Assembly: GCF_003014715.1 (NCBI RefSeq)
Contig: NZ_PYAV01000011.1
Span: 1 to 64,000 of the forward strand
Direction: 5' to 3'
DNA length: 64,000 nucleotides
Origin: Salsuginibacillus halophilus
Lineage (GTDB): Bacteria > Bacillota > Bacilli > Bacillales > Marinococcaceae
The position numbers were made by a program, and so were the translations under genes. Shown piece by piece: positions 26,343 to 35,168 of the stretch (position 1 is its first letter; each line of letters begins with the position of its first letter). A model generated the notes under the pieces. It had not been told where the DNA came from. It did no database searches and worked only from the letters and a program-made list of their open reading frames with translations.

Positions 26343-26519
26343 ATGAGCACTCCAATAAAAAACCCAAAGCGTTTTAACTTAGATAATCCTAATGAGCTAA
26401 AAGCTTTTAAAAAATGGGCTGAAAGCTCTGATAAGAATAATAGCCCGCAAATGAAAAAGACTAGAGAAGAGATGAAAAAGGCGAGAGCTGCCCGAAAACA
26501 GGGAAGGTTTTACTACTAA
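26343..26519 (+). CDS. Small basic protein, possible antitoxin or partner of the GNAT
   Basis: A 58-aa, Lys/Arg/Asn-rich soluble protein with a central helix (PNELKAFKKWAES) and a basic C-terminus (EEMKKARAARKQGRFYY). I do not recognise the family, and it lacks an obvious ribbon-helix-helix pattern. ATG 26343 follows AAGGAGG at a distance. It has its own good promoter and its stop is 1 nt before the start of the following acetyltransferase, so the two are co-translated. Position and size suit an antitoxin, but that is inference. Confidence 0.65.
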   Translation: MSTPIKNPKRFNLDNPNELKAFKKWAESSDKNNSPQMKKTREEMKKARAARKQGRFYY

Positions 26520-26520
26520 A

Positions 26521-27027
26521 TTGTTCTTACAAGAGGTTACGGCAGTAGACGAAGCACTACTCAATCGTTTTAAATGCTCCAATAATGATGACAAGGTGGG
26601 AAGCTATCTCCGAAATGAGGCAGTAGCTCATCATAAAAAAAGCTTGACTAAAACCCATGTTGTAACAAATGGAGAAGAAATTATTGGTTTTTACGCTATG
26701 TTTGCAGATAGTGTTCAAGTCTTTAAAAACAAAATACAGCAACAAGGTTGGGGTTTAGGCGGGAAACAAAAACAATTTCCTGCCGTTAGAATTCACTATA
26801 TGGGCGTAGATCAGAAATTTGAGGGGCAAGGGTACGGAAGTGCTTTACTTTACAGCGCCTTAGACGTTATTTATGAAATGAATGAGTTTGTGGGCATTAA
26901 TTTCATTGCTTTAGAAGCAATAAATGGGACAGAAGAGTTTTATCAACAAAAAGAGTTTGTGCATTTGTATAGCGTGAATCGTGACTTAAACATGATGGTT
27001 TTGAAAATAGAGAGCATCCAAGATTGA
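26521..27027 (+). CDS. GNAT acetyltransferase, possible toxin
   Basis: A 168-aa GNAT fold protein with the acetyl-CoA loop QKFEGQGYGSALLYSAL at about residues 102-118 and a C-terminal beta-bulge segment with FYQQKEFV. The layout (short N-terminus, FYAMFADSVQ strand, central Q/R-G-x-G-x-A motif, co-transcription with a small upstream protein) resembles TacT/AtaT-type toxins that acetylate aminoacyl-tRNA. A plain metabolic GNAT is also possible. TTG 26521 follows GGAAGG. Composition is AT-richer than the conserved genes upstream, suggesting acquisition. Confidence 0.75.
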   Translation: MFLQEVTAVDEALLNRFKCSNNDDKVGSYLRNEAVAHHKKSLTKTHVVTNGEEIIGFYAMFADSVQVFKNKIQQQGWGLGGKQKQFPAVRIHYMGVDQKFEGQGYGSALLYSALDVIYEMNEFVGINFIALEAINGTEEFYQQKEFVHLYSVNRDLNMMVLKIESIQD

Positions 27028-27036
27028 GAATGAGTG

Positions 27037-27067
27037 AACACCCTCCCGCCATAGGGGGGGTGTTTTT
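27037..27067 (+). terminator. Terminator of the GNAT pair
   Basis: ACACCCTCCC pairs with GGGGGGGTGT around GCCATA, followed by TTTTT. Confidence 0.85.
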
Positions 27068-27298
27068 CGTGAGCGCCCGCTGGCATGGCAGGCCGAAGAA
27101 GCGATATAAAATGGTATCATCCCCATAAAACCTTTCGTCCTTTCCAAAATAACATGATGAACACGACTTAATTTCTAAAAGTCCGCTATACCGATTCTAT
27201 ATTGTCTTGCAGGCACTGTGTGGATGGCGAAGGTTTTAGCACACCTACTTTCCACATGAAAATCATGGTAAAATATACAAAAGCAAAGGAGTTCTCTT

Positions 27299-27793
27299 AT
27301 GAACATTAGACCGATCGCCGTAAGTGATGCAGATGAATTTTTAGCAGTAAGCAAAAAGATTGATGAGTCTGGTTTTATGTTGTATGAACCTGAGGAGCGA
27401 GAGACCACTGTGGAGCAGCAAAGAAAAGCGATCGAGGGCATTATGTCTAGTAAGAAATCGGTCATTTATGTCGCCGAAGTAGAAAACAAAATTGTAGGTT
27501 TTATCACGGCATTAGGCGGCAGACTGAAACGAAACCAGCATTCAGCTTATCTTGTCTTAGGTGTGCTTGAAGATTATCAAGGCCGAGGTTTTGCAACGAA
27601 GTTATTCGAGCAAATGTTTCAATGGGCCGCTCAAGTTGAGATATCAAGGCTTGAGCTTACGGTCATAAAAGACAACGTAAGCGCTTTTCATTTATATCGA
27701 AAGATGGGATTCGTTTTAGAAGGTGAAAAGGTGCATTCCCTTATGATCAATGGAACACCTATGAATGAATACTACTTATATAAGCTGCTCTAA
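27299..27793 (+). CDS. GNAT family N-acetyltransferase
   Basis: The 164-aa acetyltransferase has the acetyl-CoA motif EDYQGRGFATKLFEQM (about residues 94-109) and the conserved end NVSAFHLYRKMGFVLEGEKVH, typical of small-molecule or protein N-acetyltransferases. AAAGGAG lies 8 nt before ATG 27299, with an AT-rich promoter region upstream (TAAAATAT). Substrate unknown. It stands alone in an accessory region. Confidence 0.88.
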   Translation: MNIRPIAVSDADEFLAVSKKIDESGFMLYEPEERETTVEQQRKAIEGIMSSKKSVIYVAEVENKIVGFITALGGRLKRNQHSAYLVLGVLEDYQGRGFATKLFEQMFQWAAQVEISRLELTVIKDNVSAFHLYRKMGFVLEGEKVHSLMINGTPMNEYYLYKLL

Positions 27794-27927
27794 ACCCCTC
27801 TTATAAATGAACAGGACGATGTCAATTGATAGCTGCTAAAAACACCCAGTGATACGAACAATCGGGAGGCCCATACATAAATCTCCTGGGCATAGAGTTT
27901 CTTACTTTCGGCCGGAGGAGGGATAAA

Positions 27928-28332
27928 TTGCGATTTTACATCATAGTCATTTTGTTTTTAACGAGCTGCAGCAGCAACGATCAAACATTACAATCAGTAG
28001 AAATTGATATTTGGGATCATATCGATCAGCATGATGTTGAACCGATCTTGACAGATAAAAATGATCTAGATCACTTCACTTCGGCTTTGGAAACGAAAAC
28101 AAAACTAGATGAAGATGCGGTAATTGCTACCAAGCCCATCGCTACATTTAAGCTAGTATTTGCTGATAAAAGCTCCTATGCTGTTCATTACTGGCCATCT
28201 TCGGATAACGGTGGCTACGTACAAGTATTTAAAGGCAAGGAAACCTCGACGTATGAACTAGATAAATCATCTGTACAAACGATGAATCAACTAACTGAAA
28301 TTAACACTGGTACTGAGGTCGTGTTTGAGTAG
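27928..28332 (+). CDS. Small putative lipoprotein
   Basis: A 134-aa exported protein with a short signal and lipobox LTSC at residue ~14. The mature part is mostly beta (FKLVFADKSSYAVHYWP, GGYVQVFKGKETSTYELD). TTG 27928 follows GGAGGAGGG. It resembles small Bacillus lipoproteins of unknown function. The next gene begins 135 bp later. Confidence 0.75.
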   Translation: MRFYIIVILFLTSCSSNDQTLQSVEIDIWDHIDQHDVEPILTDKNDLDHFTSALETKTKLDEDAVIATKPIATFKLVFADKSSYAVHYWPSSDNGGYVQVFKGKETSTYELDKSSVQTMNQLTEINTGTEVVFE

Positions 28333-28467
28333 AATTAAGCGGCTCTAAAACAGGACAGCATGTAGCACGATTCATTCGGCCGGGGATTTTAGCTTGAGCG
28401 GGAACCTCCAGTTTTATGCCAGGTGTTGCCCACGTAGAACATGATCAATAAAGAAAGGTAGATTAAA

Positions 28468-29121
28468 GTGGACGTCAAACATAACAATCAACCCGATCGT
28501 AAAATGGGGCTGCTCTTCGTGCTTGCACTAGGCGGCATAATATATTTAGCAATGTCACTATACGGTGAAAGGGAAGCGGCTGGTATGCTTGAAGAGAAGC
28601 AGGAGACGGATGTGGCATTAAGTGTTCAAGAAGCGCCGGCTGAAATTGAATCAATAAAAGCTGCCTTAGAAGATTTACAAGAGAAGGTAAGTACCGCGTC
28701 TTCACCTGAAGATGTGAAAGAAGAAGCAAAAGCGCTGGAGCAAACGGGTCGTCAGTTTTTTGACTGGCATCAGCGTCTGCTGCACCACTTGCCGGCTGCT
28801 GAAGATGAGCGGAAGTTTACAACGCGTTACACTTCAGCTGATCCTGAAATTACAGTGACAAAAACACAAAGAAATTATCACAACAAAGCCATTGGTGCGA
28901 CCCTTACGCTTCGTCAAGCCGGCTTGAAATATCTCAATGATGAAGCGTGGGTGTATTATAAGGACCCGGATGGCTTAACAACGTACCTAGATGCAAAGCT
29001 TGATGCGCTCGCTCATTATAATGAGCTGTTTTCAGTGGATCAACCGATGTCGTTTGAAGTGATTGAAGAGAGACTCGCGCAAGCACTCCGTGAGCTGAAA
29101 GAGGCTGGTGAAACCGAATGA
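28468..29121 (+). CDS. Membrane-anchored coiled-coil protein of unknown function
   Basis: A 217-aa protein with one N-terminal membrane helix (about residues 14-31). A Glu-rich coiled coil (about 38-90) and a mixed helical domain with Trp/Tyr-rich segments (QFFDWHQRLLHHLP, EAWVYYKDPDGLTTYLD) follow. The orientation suggests an extracytoplasmic domain. GTG 28468 follows AAAGGTAG with suitable spacing. No family recognised. Confidence 0.75.
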   Translation: MDVKHNNQPDRKMGLLFVLALGGIIYLAMSLYGEREAAGMLEEKQETDVALSVQEAPAEIESIKAALEDLQEKVSTASSPEDVKEEAKALEQTGRQFFDWHQRLLHHLPAAEDERKFTTRYTSADPEITVTKTQRNYHNKAIGATLTLRQAGLKYLNDEAWVYYKDPDGLTTYLDAKLDALAHYNELFSVDQPMSFEVIEERLAQALRELKEAGETE

Positions 29122-29216
29122 AATGAATGCATCTTACTTCTATTAGCGGCTGTAGATATTTACGACACCTCTGAATGAGTGCCCCACTAAACCGGTTTTA
29201 AAAAAGGAGGCTTAAT

Positions 29217-29573
29217 TTGAGAAAGCGTATATTTATTTCTATATTCTTCTTAATGTTCATCGCCAGTGCTGGGTGCGGCACAGAAGTGACGAGTGATGAG
29301 TTAAATCCATCTGAAGCAAATGTTCAAGAAGGTTACGTCGTTGATAAGAGTGAAGAGAGGATTCTCGTTATAAGTGATATTACAGAAGAAGAAGCGGTTG
29401 AATCCTCACAAGAAGAACTGCTTGATGGAGAGAATGAAGCGGTTTGGTATACGGTGGAGGATACTGCAACTTATGAAATTGGGCAATTGTTAAGGCTGGA
29501 GTGGGATCATATGGCAGAAAGTTACCCCGGTCAATCGGAGCCTGAGCATGTGCAGGTTGTAGATGAAGGATAA
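29217..29573 (+). CDS. DUF3221-type lipoprotein
   Basis: A 118-aa exported lipoprotein with signal peptide and lipobox ASAGC at residue 20. The mature part matches the DUF3221 pattern: EGYVVDKSEERILVI near its start, AVWYTVEDTATYEIGQLLRLEW, and a final SEPEHVQVV strand. An OB-like fold is expected. Function unknown. TTG 29217 after AAAGGAGG. A similar protein lies at 55598. Confidence 0.82.
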   Translation: MRKRIFISIFFLMFIASAGCGTEVTSDELNPSEANVQEGYVVDKSEERILVISDITEEEAVESSQEELLDGENEAVWYTVEDTATYEIGQLLRLEWDHMAESYPGQSEPEHVQVVDEG

Positions 29574-29600
29574 AGCTTTGGATTCAAAATTATAACGGAA

Positions 29601-29639
29601 AAGCTGGCTGCCTCAAATCATAGGTGCCGGCTTTTTTTA
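29601..29639 (+). terminator. Terminator after the DUF3221 gene
   Basis: AAGCTGGC pairs with GCCGGCTT around an 18-nt loop, followed by TTTTT. Confidence 0.8.
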
Positions 29640-29729
29640 TCAAAAACCTCATCTGAAATTCACTTTCCAAGTGTTTCATGTTTTAAGGGAACATTTGTTT
29701 GTGTATAATAGGTGTAGAGGTGATGCTGC

Positions 29730-30092
29730 ATGTTGGTGACAGAAGCTGAAGAAGCGCAAGTGCGTAACTATATTATTCTGACGTTTGCGGTTAAAGTGCT
29801 TGATCAAGATTTGGCGCGCGGATTTCAAGATTATAAATTCAGTGATTTGTATGAAGCGGCGGTGGAGTCGGCTGTGCTTGCGATGCGGGAAGAGCTGCGG
29901 CTGTTAAAGCGTTCGTTTTATCAAAACCGGATGAAAGTAGAGGAAACAAAATCACCTGAACATACATTGACGTATAAGATCTGGACCCCGCGGTGTGAAG
30001 ATGAACTTACCTTTCATAAAGCGTACTTGCGGACAGAAGTGCGCGCAATGATTGAGAAGTATTTGTTTTCTGCACCACCTGTGAGAAAATAA
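29730..30092 (+). CDS. Soluble helical protein of unknown function
   Basis: A 120-aa protein, predominantly helical, with an RSFYQNRMKVEE basic patch and no signal peptide. I do not recognise it. GAGGTGATG precedes ATG 29730, with a possible -10 TATAAT at 29704. Its last 13 codons (from IEKYLFSAPPVRK) are part of the sequence duplicated at 31597-31633. The gene's 3' end therefore forms one border of the tandem YpeB-like duplication. Confidence 0.65.
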   Translation: MLVTEAEEAQVRNYIILTFAVKVLDQDLARGFQDYKFSDLYEAAVESAVLAMREELRLLKRSFYQNRMKVEETKSPEHTLTYKIWTPRCEDELTFHKAYLRTEVRAMIEKYLFSAPPVRK

Positions 30093-30127
30093 TGCCAGTA
30101 GATGTTCATAAAGAAAGGATGCTGAAA

Positions 30128-31462
30128 ATGAAACGCTGGCATTTATTGATCGTGATCGGCTTGCTGCTCGCCGTCGTTGTTGTTCAAGCAGTAGAAAGCG
30201 GCAGTGATGACGCTGTTGAAGACGATACATTAGAAGATGAAGCTGAAGAAGCAGCTGAAGAAGAAACTGACGAAGCAGTAACAGATGAGCGGATGGAAGA
30301 ACTGCATACATATTTAGCCGTTGCAGGCATGGCTCAAAGGGAGCTTACGCAAGGGCTCGCAGCTGCAGATGAGCAAAGTGTTACGGAAGCGTTGATAGAA
30401 ACGAAGGCGTGGCTGCAGGCGTTAAGCTTGCAAACACGTGATATTGATATGCATGAAATTGCAGGGCATGGTGGTAGAGCGTGGTATACAATCACCGATC
30501 GGGCGATAGAATATATCGACTTTTTACTCGCAAATGAAGCGGGAGAACTGCGTAGTGAAGCTGCCCAGGAGATCGCGCACTTGCGGGAACGGCTCGTTAT
30601 TTTTGCCGAACATATTGAACCTATGATTGAAAACAACCAGCCATTTGATGAAGAAGATATGTATGAACAATTAGAAGAGGCCTTTGCCAAGCTTGAGGAG
30701 CTGCCGCGTGTAGGTAATTCAGATAGGGTATATCAAGAAGAAAACAGGCATCCTGACGAAAGCGACGGGGGTTTTAACCTGGCTGAAGCAGAAGACGTGT
30801 CTGAAGAAGAAATGAGAGCACGTGCCGCGTCGTTTATGAGCTCACTTGGGAAAGACGCAGCCCCAGAGGATCTTGAGTTGGCCCATGAAAGTACGGTGCA
30901 TGCCCTCGACACGGTTGGATTCACGTTAGCAGATCAAGACGAGGGAATGGTTGTAGATGTCAGTGTGCAAGGTGGGGAAGTACTTGATGTACACGGAGGT
31001 GAAGCAGGAGGTGCCGGCAGTATGTCCCGTGAAGATGCAGAAGCCTTCAGCGAAGAGGTGCTCCAAGCGTGGGACGAAACGGAAGAATTAACGCTTACAG
31101 AAGTGGAAGGTCAAAACGGACATTACACATTCAGCTATGTCCCACAAAAAGACGACGTGCCTGTACACCCCCGCCAGGTGAGGGTGGAAGTCGATGGTGA
31201 CAATGGTCGTCTCCTTCGTTTGCAGGCGTTGAATTATTATCAACATGACGAAATTACGACAGAACCTGCACTTACGGAAGCAGAAGCCCGTGAAGCAGTC
31301 AGCGACCACATCGTACTTCAAGACGATGCGCTTCTAGAAGTTGTTCAGATCGATCATGAAATTCAGCTTGTATATGTTTTTAACGTCGAAGCGCCGGAGC
31401 GTATGGGGGCTGTAAAAATCAACGCTGAAGATGGCGAGTTTTTAGGTTTGCGGATAGATTAG
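30128..31462 (+). CDS. YpeB-like PepSY-domain protein, copy 1
   Basis: A 444-aa protein with an N-terminal membrane anchor (MKRWHLLIVIG, residues 1-22), an acidic linker and a helical domain (about 45-190). Three PepSY-like alpha/beta repeats follow (about 210-444), ending VKINAEDGEFLGLRID. The layout and motifs such as SYVPQKDDVPVHPRQVRV match YpeB, which stabilises the germination amidase SleB. No sleB is adjacent, so another role is possible. ATG 30128 follows AGAAAGGA. The sequence is strongly acidic. Copy 2 follows directly. Confidence 0.78.
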   Translation: MKRWHLLIVIGLLLAVVVVQAVESGSDDAVEDDTLEDEAEEAAEEETDEAVTDERMEELHTYLAVAGMAQRELTQGLAAADEQSVTEALIETKAWLQALSLQTRDIDMHEIAGHGGRAWYTITDRAIEYIDFLLANEAGELRSEAAQEIAHLRERLVIFAEHIEPMIENNQPFDEEDMYEQLEEAFAKLEELPRVGNSDRVYQEENRHPDESDGGFNLAEAEDVSEEEMRARAASFMSSLGKDAAPEDLELAHESTVHALDTVGFTLADQDEGMVVDVSVQGGEVLDVHGGEAGGAGSMSREDAEAFSEEVLQAWDETEELTLTEVEGQNGHYTFSYVPQKDDVPVHPRQVRVEVDGDNGRLLRLQALNYYQHDEITTEPALTEAEAREAVSDHIVLQDDALLEVVQIDHEIQLVYVFNVEAPERMGAVKINAEDGEFLGLRID

Positions 31463-31497
31463 TTTCATAAGCCCAAAGCAAAGAATATACGTCTGTT

Positions 31498-31545
31498 GGA
31501 AGGCCTTCGATTGCAGGTGAAACTTAGCGGTCGAAGGTTTTTCAC
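31498..31545 (+). terminator. Terminator after YpeB-like copy 1
   Basis: AAGGCCTTCGA pairs with TCGAAGGTTTTT over a ~20-nt loop. The same design is repeated after copy 2. Confidence 0.8.
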
Positions 31546-31669
31546 GTTCAGCTTCAGCTTCATTCAAACGAAAGATCATACGTTCACATAGCAAAGAGAA
31601 GTATTTGTTTTCTTCCCCACCTGTGAGAAAATAATGGAAGCGTATTTTGTAAATGAAAGGGTGCTTAAT

Positions 31670-32953
31670 GTGAAACGCTGGCATTTATTCATCGTGATCG
31701 GCTTGTTGCTTGCTGTGATCAGTCTGCAAGCTTACGGTGCTGCAAACATCGAAGATACAGAGGATGAAAGTGTTGAACAGGGTCAGCTGCAAACTGAATT
31801 ACATACATACATGATGGCGGCGAATGCTGCCGAAGAGAACTTAGCCCAAAGTTTAGCGGCGGCAGAAGAAAGTGATATCCACCGGGCGTTAAATGAAGCG
31901 CACAGCTGGCTGCAAGTGCTTAGCTTTCAAACGGGCGTGATTGATATGTCAGATATCGAACCGCGGGGACACATGGAGTGGAGTGCGACAACCCATGAGT
32001 CGGTGAATTACATGGAATATCTCATTGATAGTGAAGAAGAAACCTTTTCAGATGAAGAGGTCGCATCCCTTGAAGCGATCAGGGAGCGCCTACGTATCAT
32101 GACCGAACATATGGAAGCATTTGTGGGTGATGAAGATTTAAATGAAACGGTGCTTGAAGAAGAGCTGGACACTATGTTTGCAGAAATGGGGACCCATTCG
32201 TTCCCAGTCAATATTGACGAGACGTATCAAGAAGTCGCGCATCAAGATTCACTTGACAATCTAACGCTACTGGATGAGGAAGAAGTTTCTGAAGAAGCGA
32301 TGAAAGAGACTGCAGCTGCGGTCATGCAGCCTGTGTGGGGTGACGTTTCCCAAGAGGAGCTCACCGTCGCCCAAGAAGGGATGATCGCCGATGATTTAGG
32401 AACCGTCGGCTACACGCTTGCGGATGAAGAAACCTATATCGTGGAAGTGACAAAGCGGGGCGGTGAAGTTTTGCAGGTGTTCGAAGGTGAACACGATGCA
32501 GAAGGTGAGGGTGCTAACCGTGAAGAGGCGGAGGCGTTGAGTGAAGAGCTGCTCGAATCGTGGGCAGATGATGCCGATCTTGAGCTTACGGATGTTGAAG
32601 GAGATGGAGAGCAGTACGCTTTCTTTTACGCAGCGGTTGAAGATGAGGTGCTGATTCACCCAAGGAGGCTTCGAGTCCAGATTAACAGCGGTGGAAACCT
32701 TGAAAGCTTATCTGCATTCAACTACTATCAAGATATTGATGTTCAACTTGAGCCTGAAGTTGGTGAGGATGAAGCCCGCGAAGCGGTAAGCGAGCACATC
32801 ATCTTAACAGATGACGAAGCTGCTTTAGAAGTCGTCGAAATCGCAGAAGAGCCTGAACTTGTGTACGTATTTAACGTCGAAGCGCCGGAACATATGGGGC
32901 CTGTAAAAATTAACGCTGAAGATGGTGAGTTTACAGGTTTAAGGAAGGATTAG
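31670..32953 (+). CDS. YpeB-like PepSY-domain protein, copy 2
   Basis: This 427-aa paralogue of the preceding gene has the same anchor (VKRWHLFIVIGLLLAV), the same helical domain and the same three PepSY-like repeats (FYAAVEDEVLIHPRRLRV, then VKINAEDGEFTGLRKD at the end). It starts with GTG 31670 after GAAAGGGTG. Upstream sequence from 31597 repeats the 3' end of the 120-aa gene at 30053-30092, so the whole unit (leader, gene, terminator) arose by tandem duplication and then diverged. Confidence 0.78.
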   Translation: MKRWHLFIVIGLLLAVISLQAYGAANIEDTEDESVEQGQLQTELHTYMMAANAAEENLAQSLAAAEESDIHRALNEAHSWLQVLSFQTGVIDMSDIEPRGHMEWSATTHESVNYMEYLIDSEEETFSDEEVASLEAIRERLRIMTEHMEAFVGDEDLNETVLEEELDTMFAEMGTHSFPVNIDETYQEVAHQDSLDNLTLLDEEEVSEEAMKETAAAVMQPVWGDVSQEELTVAQEGMIADDLGTVGYTLADEETYIVEVTKRGGEVLQVFEGEHDAEGEGANREEAEALSEELLESWADDADLELTDVEGDGEQYAFFYAAVEDEVLIHPRRLRVQINSGGNLESLSAFNYYQDIDVQLEPEVGEDEAREAVSEHIILTDDEAALEVVEIAEEPELVYVFNVEAPEHMGPVKINAEDGEFTGLRKD

Positions 32954-33018
32954 CTTCATAACTTTAACAACGTCTAATTTTGCGTTTAGACGTGCATAAG
33001 AAATGAACATACTGCTGT

Positions 33019-33069
33019 TGGAAGACCTTCGGTTGCAGATGAGAGCTTAGCGATCGAAGGTTTTTTACG
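33019..33069 (+). terminator. Terminator after YpeB-like copy 2
   Basis: AGACCTTCGGT pairs with ATCGAAGGTTTTTT around a loop. Paralogous to 31498-31545. Confidence 0.8.
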
Positions 33070-33128
33070 TCGTTTTCATCAAACTTTCATAAAGAGGGTT
33101 TATGATTAAACTGAAAAGAGGTGAGGTT

Positions 33129-33824
33129 ATGACAACTTGGCAGGTAGGGCCGCTCTTAATTCCGGAGGCGGCAGTAGCAACTGTGATAGCGCTTGTTGCC
33201 GCTTATTTATATGTTCGTTATTTCACGCTTTACCAAGGCTCTGCAGGTTATCGGCCGCGGGATCGGGCGGTTAATGTTTTAATTTTGATTGGTTTTGTTT
33301 ACGCATTTGGTACAGTTTTACTCAATCTAACTTTATTTTTGAGCGATCCAATGGCTGTGCTTAGCTATCCAAGCGGCCCGGGAGAATTTATACTGGCGTT
33401 ATGTGCTGCAGGCATTTACATTGCAGTTCAACATTGGAAAAAGGGGATTGACGTTCGAGAACTTTTCGCTGTATTGTTATACATCGTTTTAGCGGCTCAA
33501 ATCGTTTATGCCGTCTGGACACGCGAATCCGGCACAAGTATAAATGGACCGCTGCCGTTTGCTGAACATCCAATTGCTTTTTATACGACGGCTGTAAGTG
33601 TGGCTTTATTGTTTTGGCTGCACCGGTTAGGCGAGAAGATTCAGCGCTCAGCTCAACTTTCTGTTGTAGGTGCAGCATGGGCTTTCAGCCAGTGGTTAAT
33701 TATGCGTGTTGATGCCGTACCGCAGTTGTTGATGGTGTATGTACCAGCAGCAAGTTTTCTTATATTGAGTATTGTTATGGCTGTTATGTCGATTTTGTTG
33801 ACAATTATACATAAGCGAAGGTGA
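33129..33824 (+). CDS. Seven-helix membrane protein upstream of ccdA
   Basis: A 231-aa integral membrane protein with about seven predicted helices and few charged loops. No family recognised. ATG 33129 follows AGAGGTGAGG; an upstream ATG at 33102 lacks a site. It ends 4 nt before ccdA, so it belongs to the thiol-redox operon (this gene, ccdA, resA-like, response regulator, kinase). It could be an accessory thiol or quinone membrane component, but this is only context. Confidence 0.75.
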   Translation: MTTWQVGPLLIPEAAVATVIALVAAYLYVRYFTLYQGSAGYRPRDRAVNVLILIGFVYAFGTVLLNLTLFLSDPMAVLSYPSGPGEFILALCAAGIYIAVQHWKKGIDVRELFAVLLYIVLAAQIVYAVWTRESGTSINGPLPFAEHPIAFYTTAVSVALLFWLHRLGEKIQRSAQLSVVGAAWAFSQWLIMRVDAVPQLLMVYVPAASFLILSIVMAVMSILLTIIHKRR

Positions 33825-33828
33825 GACG

Positions 33829-34572
33829 ATGGAAGAACTTAATCAACTAACGATATGGGCAGCGTTTGGTGCAGGGGTGATCTCGTTTATATCACCATGT
33901 ACACTTCCTTTGTTTCCTGCGTATTTGTCCTACATTAGAGGGATGAGTGTAAAAGAGCTTGAACAAACAAACGACCGCCGCGTAAGAAAGGCGTTAATGC
34001 TGCATACGCTTTTCTTTTTAATCGGGATCTCCTCCATTTTTATCGCACTCGGTGTTGGTGCTTCAGTGATGGGAGGATGGATTGAAGACTTAATTGTCGG
34101 GTCTTCTGGTAATTTTGTTCAGCAGCTTGCCGGGATTTTCATTGTTTTTATGGGCCTTGTTGTCACCGGTATTCTCCAGTTTGATACGCTCATGAAAAAT
34201 AAACGAATGGCTTTCAGCAAAAAGCCTGCAGGATTGATCGGTACAACCTTTGTCGGTATGGGATTTGCGGCCGGCTGGACGCCGTGTATCGGACCGATTT
34301 TTGCCTCTATATTAGTACTTTCAGCAAGTGATCCTTCACAAGGATTTGTGTATACACTTTTGTATGCGCTCGGATTTGCGCTGCCGTTTTTCATTTTGAC
34401 ATTTTTTATCGGCTCCACGAAATGGATCGTCAAATACAGCGGGATCATTATGAAAATTGGCGGTGCGGTCATGATTTTGATGGGACTGTTGTTGTTTACC
34501 GGACAATTAAACGATATTTCCATTTACATTTTACGATTAATTGAAGGGACTTGGTTTGAAAACTTAGGTTAA
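33829..34572 (+). CDS. ccdA: Cytochrome c biogenesis/thiol transporter CcdA
   Basis: A 247-aa membrane protein with six or seven helices that moves reducing equivalents from cytosolic thioredoxin to extracytoplasmic thiol proteins. The two redox cysteines sit in SFISPCTLPLFPAYLSY (helix 1, about residue 24) and GFAAGWTPCIGPIF (helix 4, about residue 149), as in the DsbD/CcdA family. It is followed by a ResA-like thioredoxin, its natural partner. Confidence 0.93.
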   Translation: MEELNQLTIWAAFGAGVISFISPCTLPLFPAYLSYIRGMSVKELEQTNDRRVRKALMLHTLFFLIGISSIFIALGVGASVMGGWIEDLIVGSSGNFVQQLAGIFIVFMGLVVTGILQFDTLMKNKRMAFSKKPAGLIGTTFVGMGFAAGWTPCIGPIFASILVLSASDPSQGFVYTLLYALGFALPFFILTFFIGSTKWIVKYSGIIMKIGGAVMILMGLLLFTGQLNDISIYILRLIEGTWFENLG

Positions 34573-34589
34573 AAAAGGAGTGCCAATGT

Positions 34590-35165
34590 ATGAATTTGAA
34601 AAACATATTGATCGGCCTTTTACTCGCCGGCATGCTCAGCTGGACGCTGATTGATGCCATCGATTGGGGAACGGAGGAAAGCACCGAGCAGGAAAGCGGA
34701 GGTGCTGGCGACTTAGCACCGGTACCTGAAGGTGAAATAGGATTAGACGAAGGAGATTATGCACCGGATTTCACACTTGAAACATTAGCAGGTGAGGAGA
34801 TGTCCTTGTACGATGTGCGCGGTGAGAAAAAAGTCATGTTGAATTTCTGGGCAACATGGTGTCCGCCTTGCCGCGCGGAAATGCCGGATATGCAGGAAGT
34901 ATACGAGGAACAAGACGGGATTGAAATCATTGCTGTTAATTTAACAGATTCTGAGCCTGGGGTAGGGCAGGTTGAAGATTTTGCTGATGATTACGGATTG
35001 ACGTTTCCGATTCTACTCGATCATGATGTAGATGTAGCCACCAATTATGATATTCAACCTGTGCCGACTTCTTATTTCATTGATACTGAAGGAAGGGTGC
35101 AGCATGTGGCATTAGGTGCGGTGAATCAAGCCTTTATGCTGCAGCAGTTTAATGATATGGACTAA
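34590..35165 (+). CDS. Thiol-disulfide oxidoreductase (ResA/TlpA type)
   Basis: A 191-aa membrane-anchored thioredoxin-fold protein. The N-terminal helix covers residues 5-22, followed by an acidic linker. The redox domain (about 50-190) has the active site WATWCPPCRAEMPDM at about residue 90 and the cis-Pro in VPTSYFID. It probably keeps extracytoplasmic cysteines (for example apocytochrome c) reduced, using electrons from CcdA. AAGGAGTG precedes ATG 34590. Confidence 0.93.
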   Translation: MNLKNILIGLLLAGMLSWTLIDAIDWGTEESTEQESGGAGDLAPVPEGEIGLDEGDYAPDFTLETLAGEEMSLYDVRGEKKVMLNFWATWCPPCRAEMPDMQEVYEEQDGIEIIAVNLTDSEPGVGQVEDFADDYGLTFPILLDHDVDVATNYDIQPVPTSYFIDTEGRVQHVALGAVNQAFMLQQFNDMD

Positions 35166-35168
35166 AGG

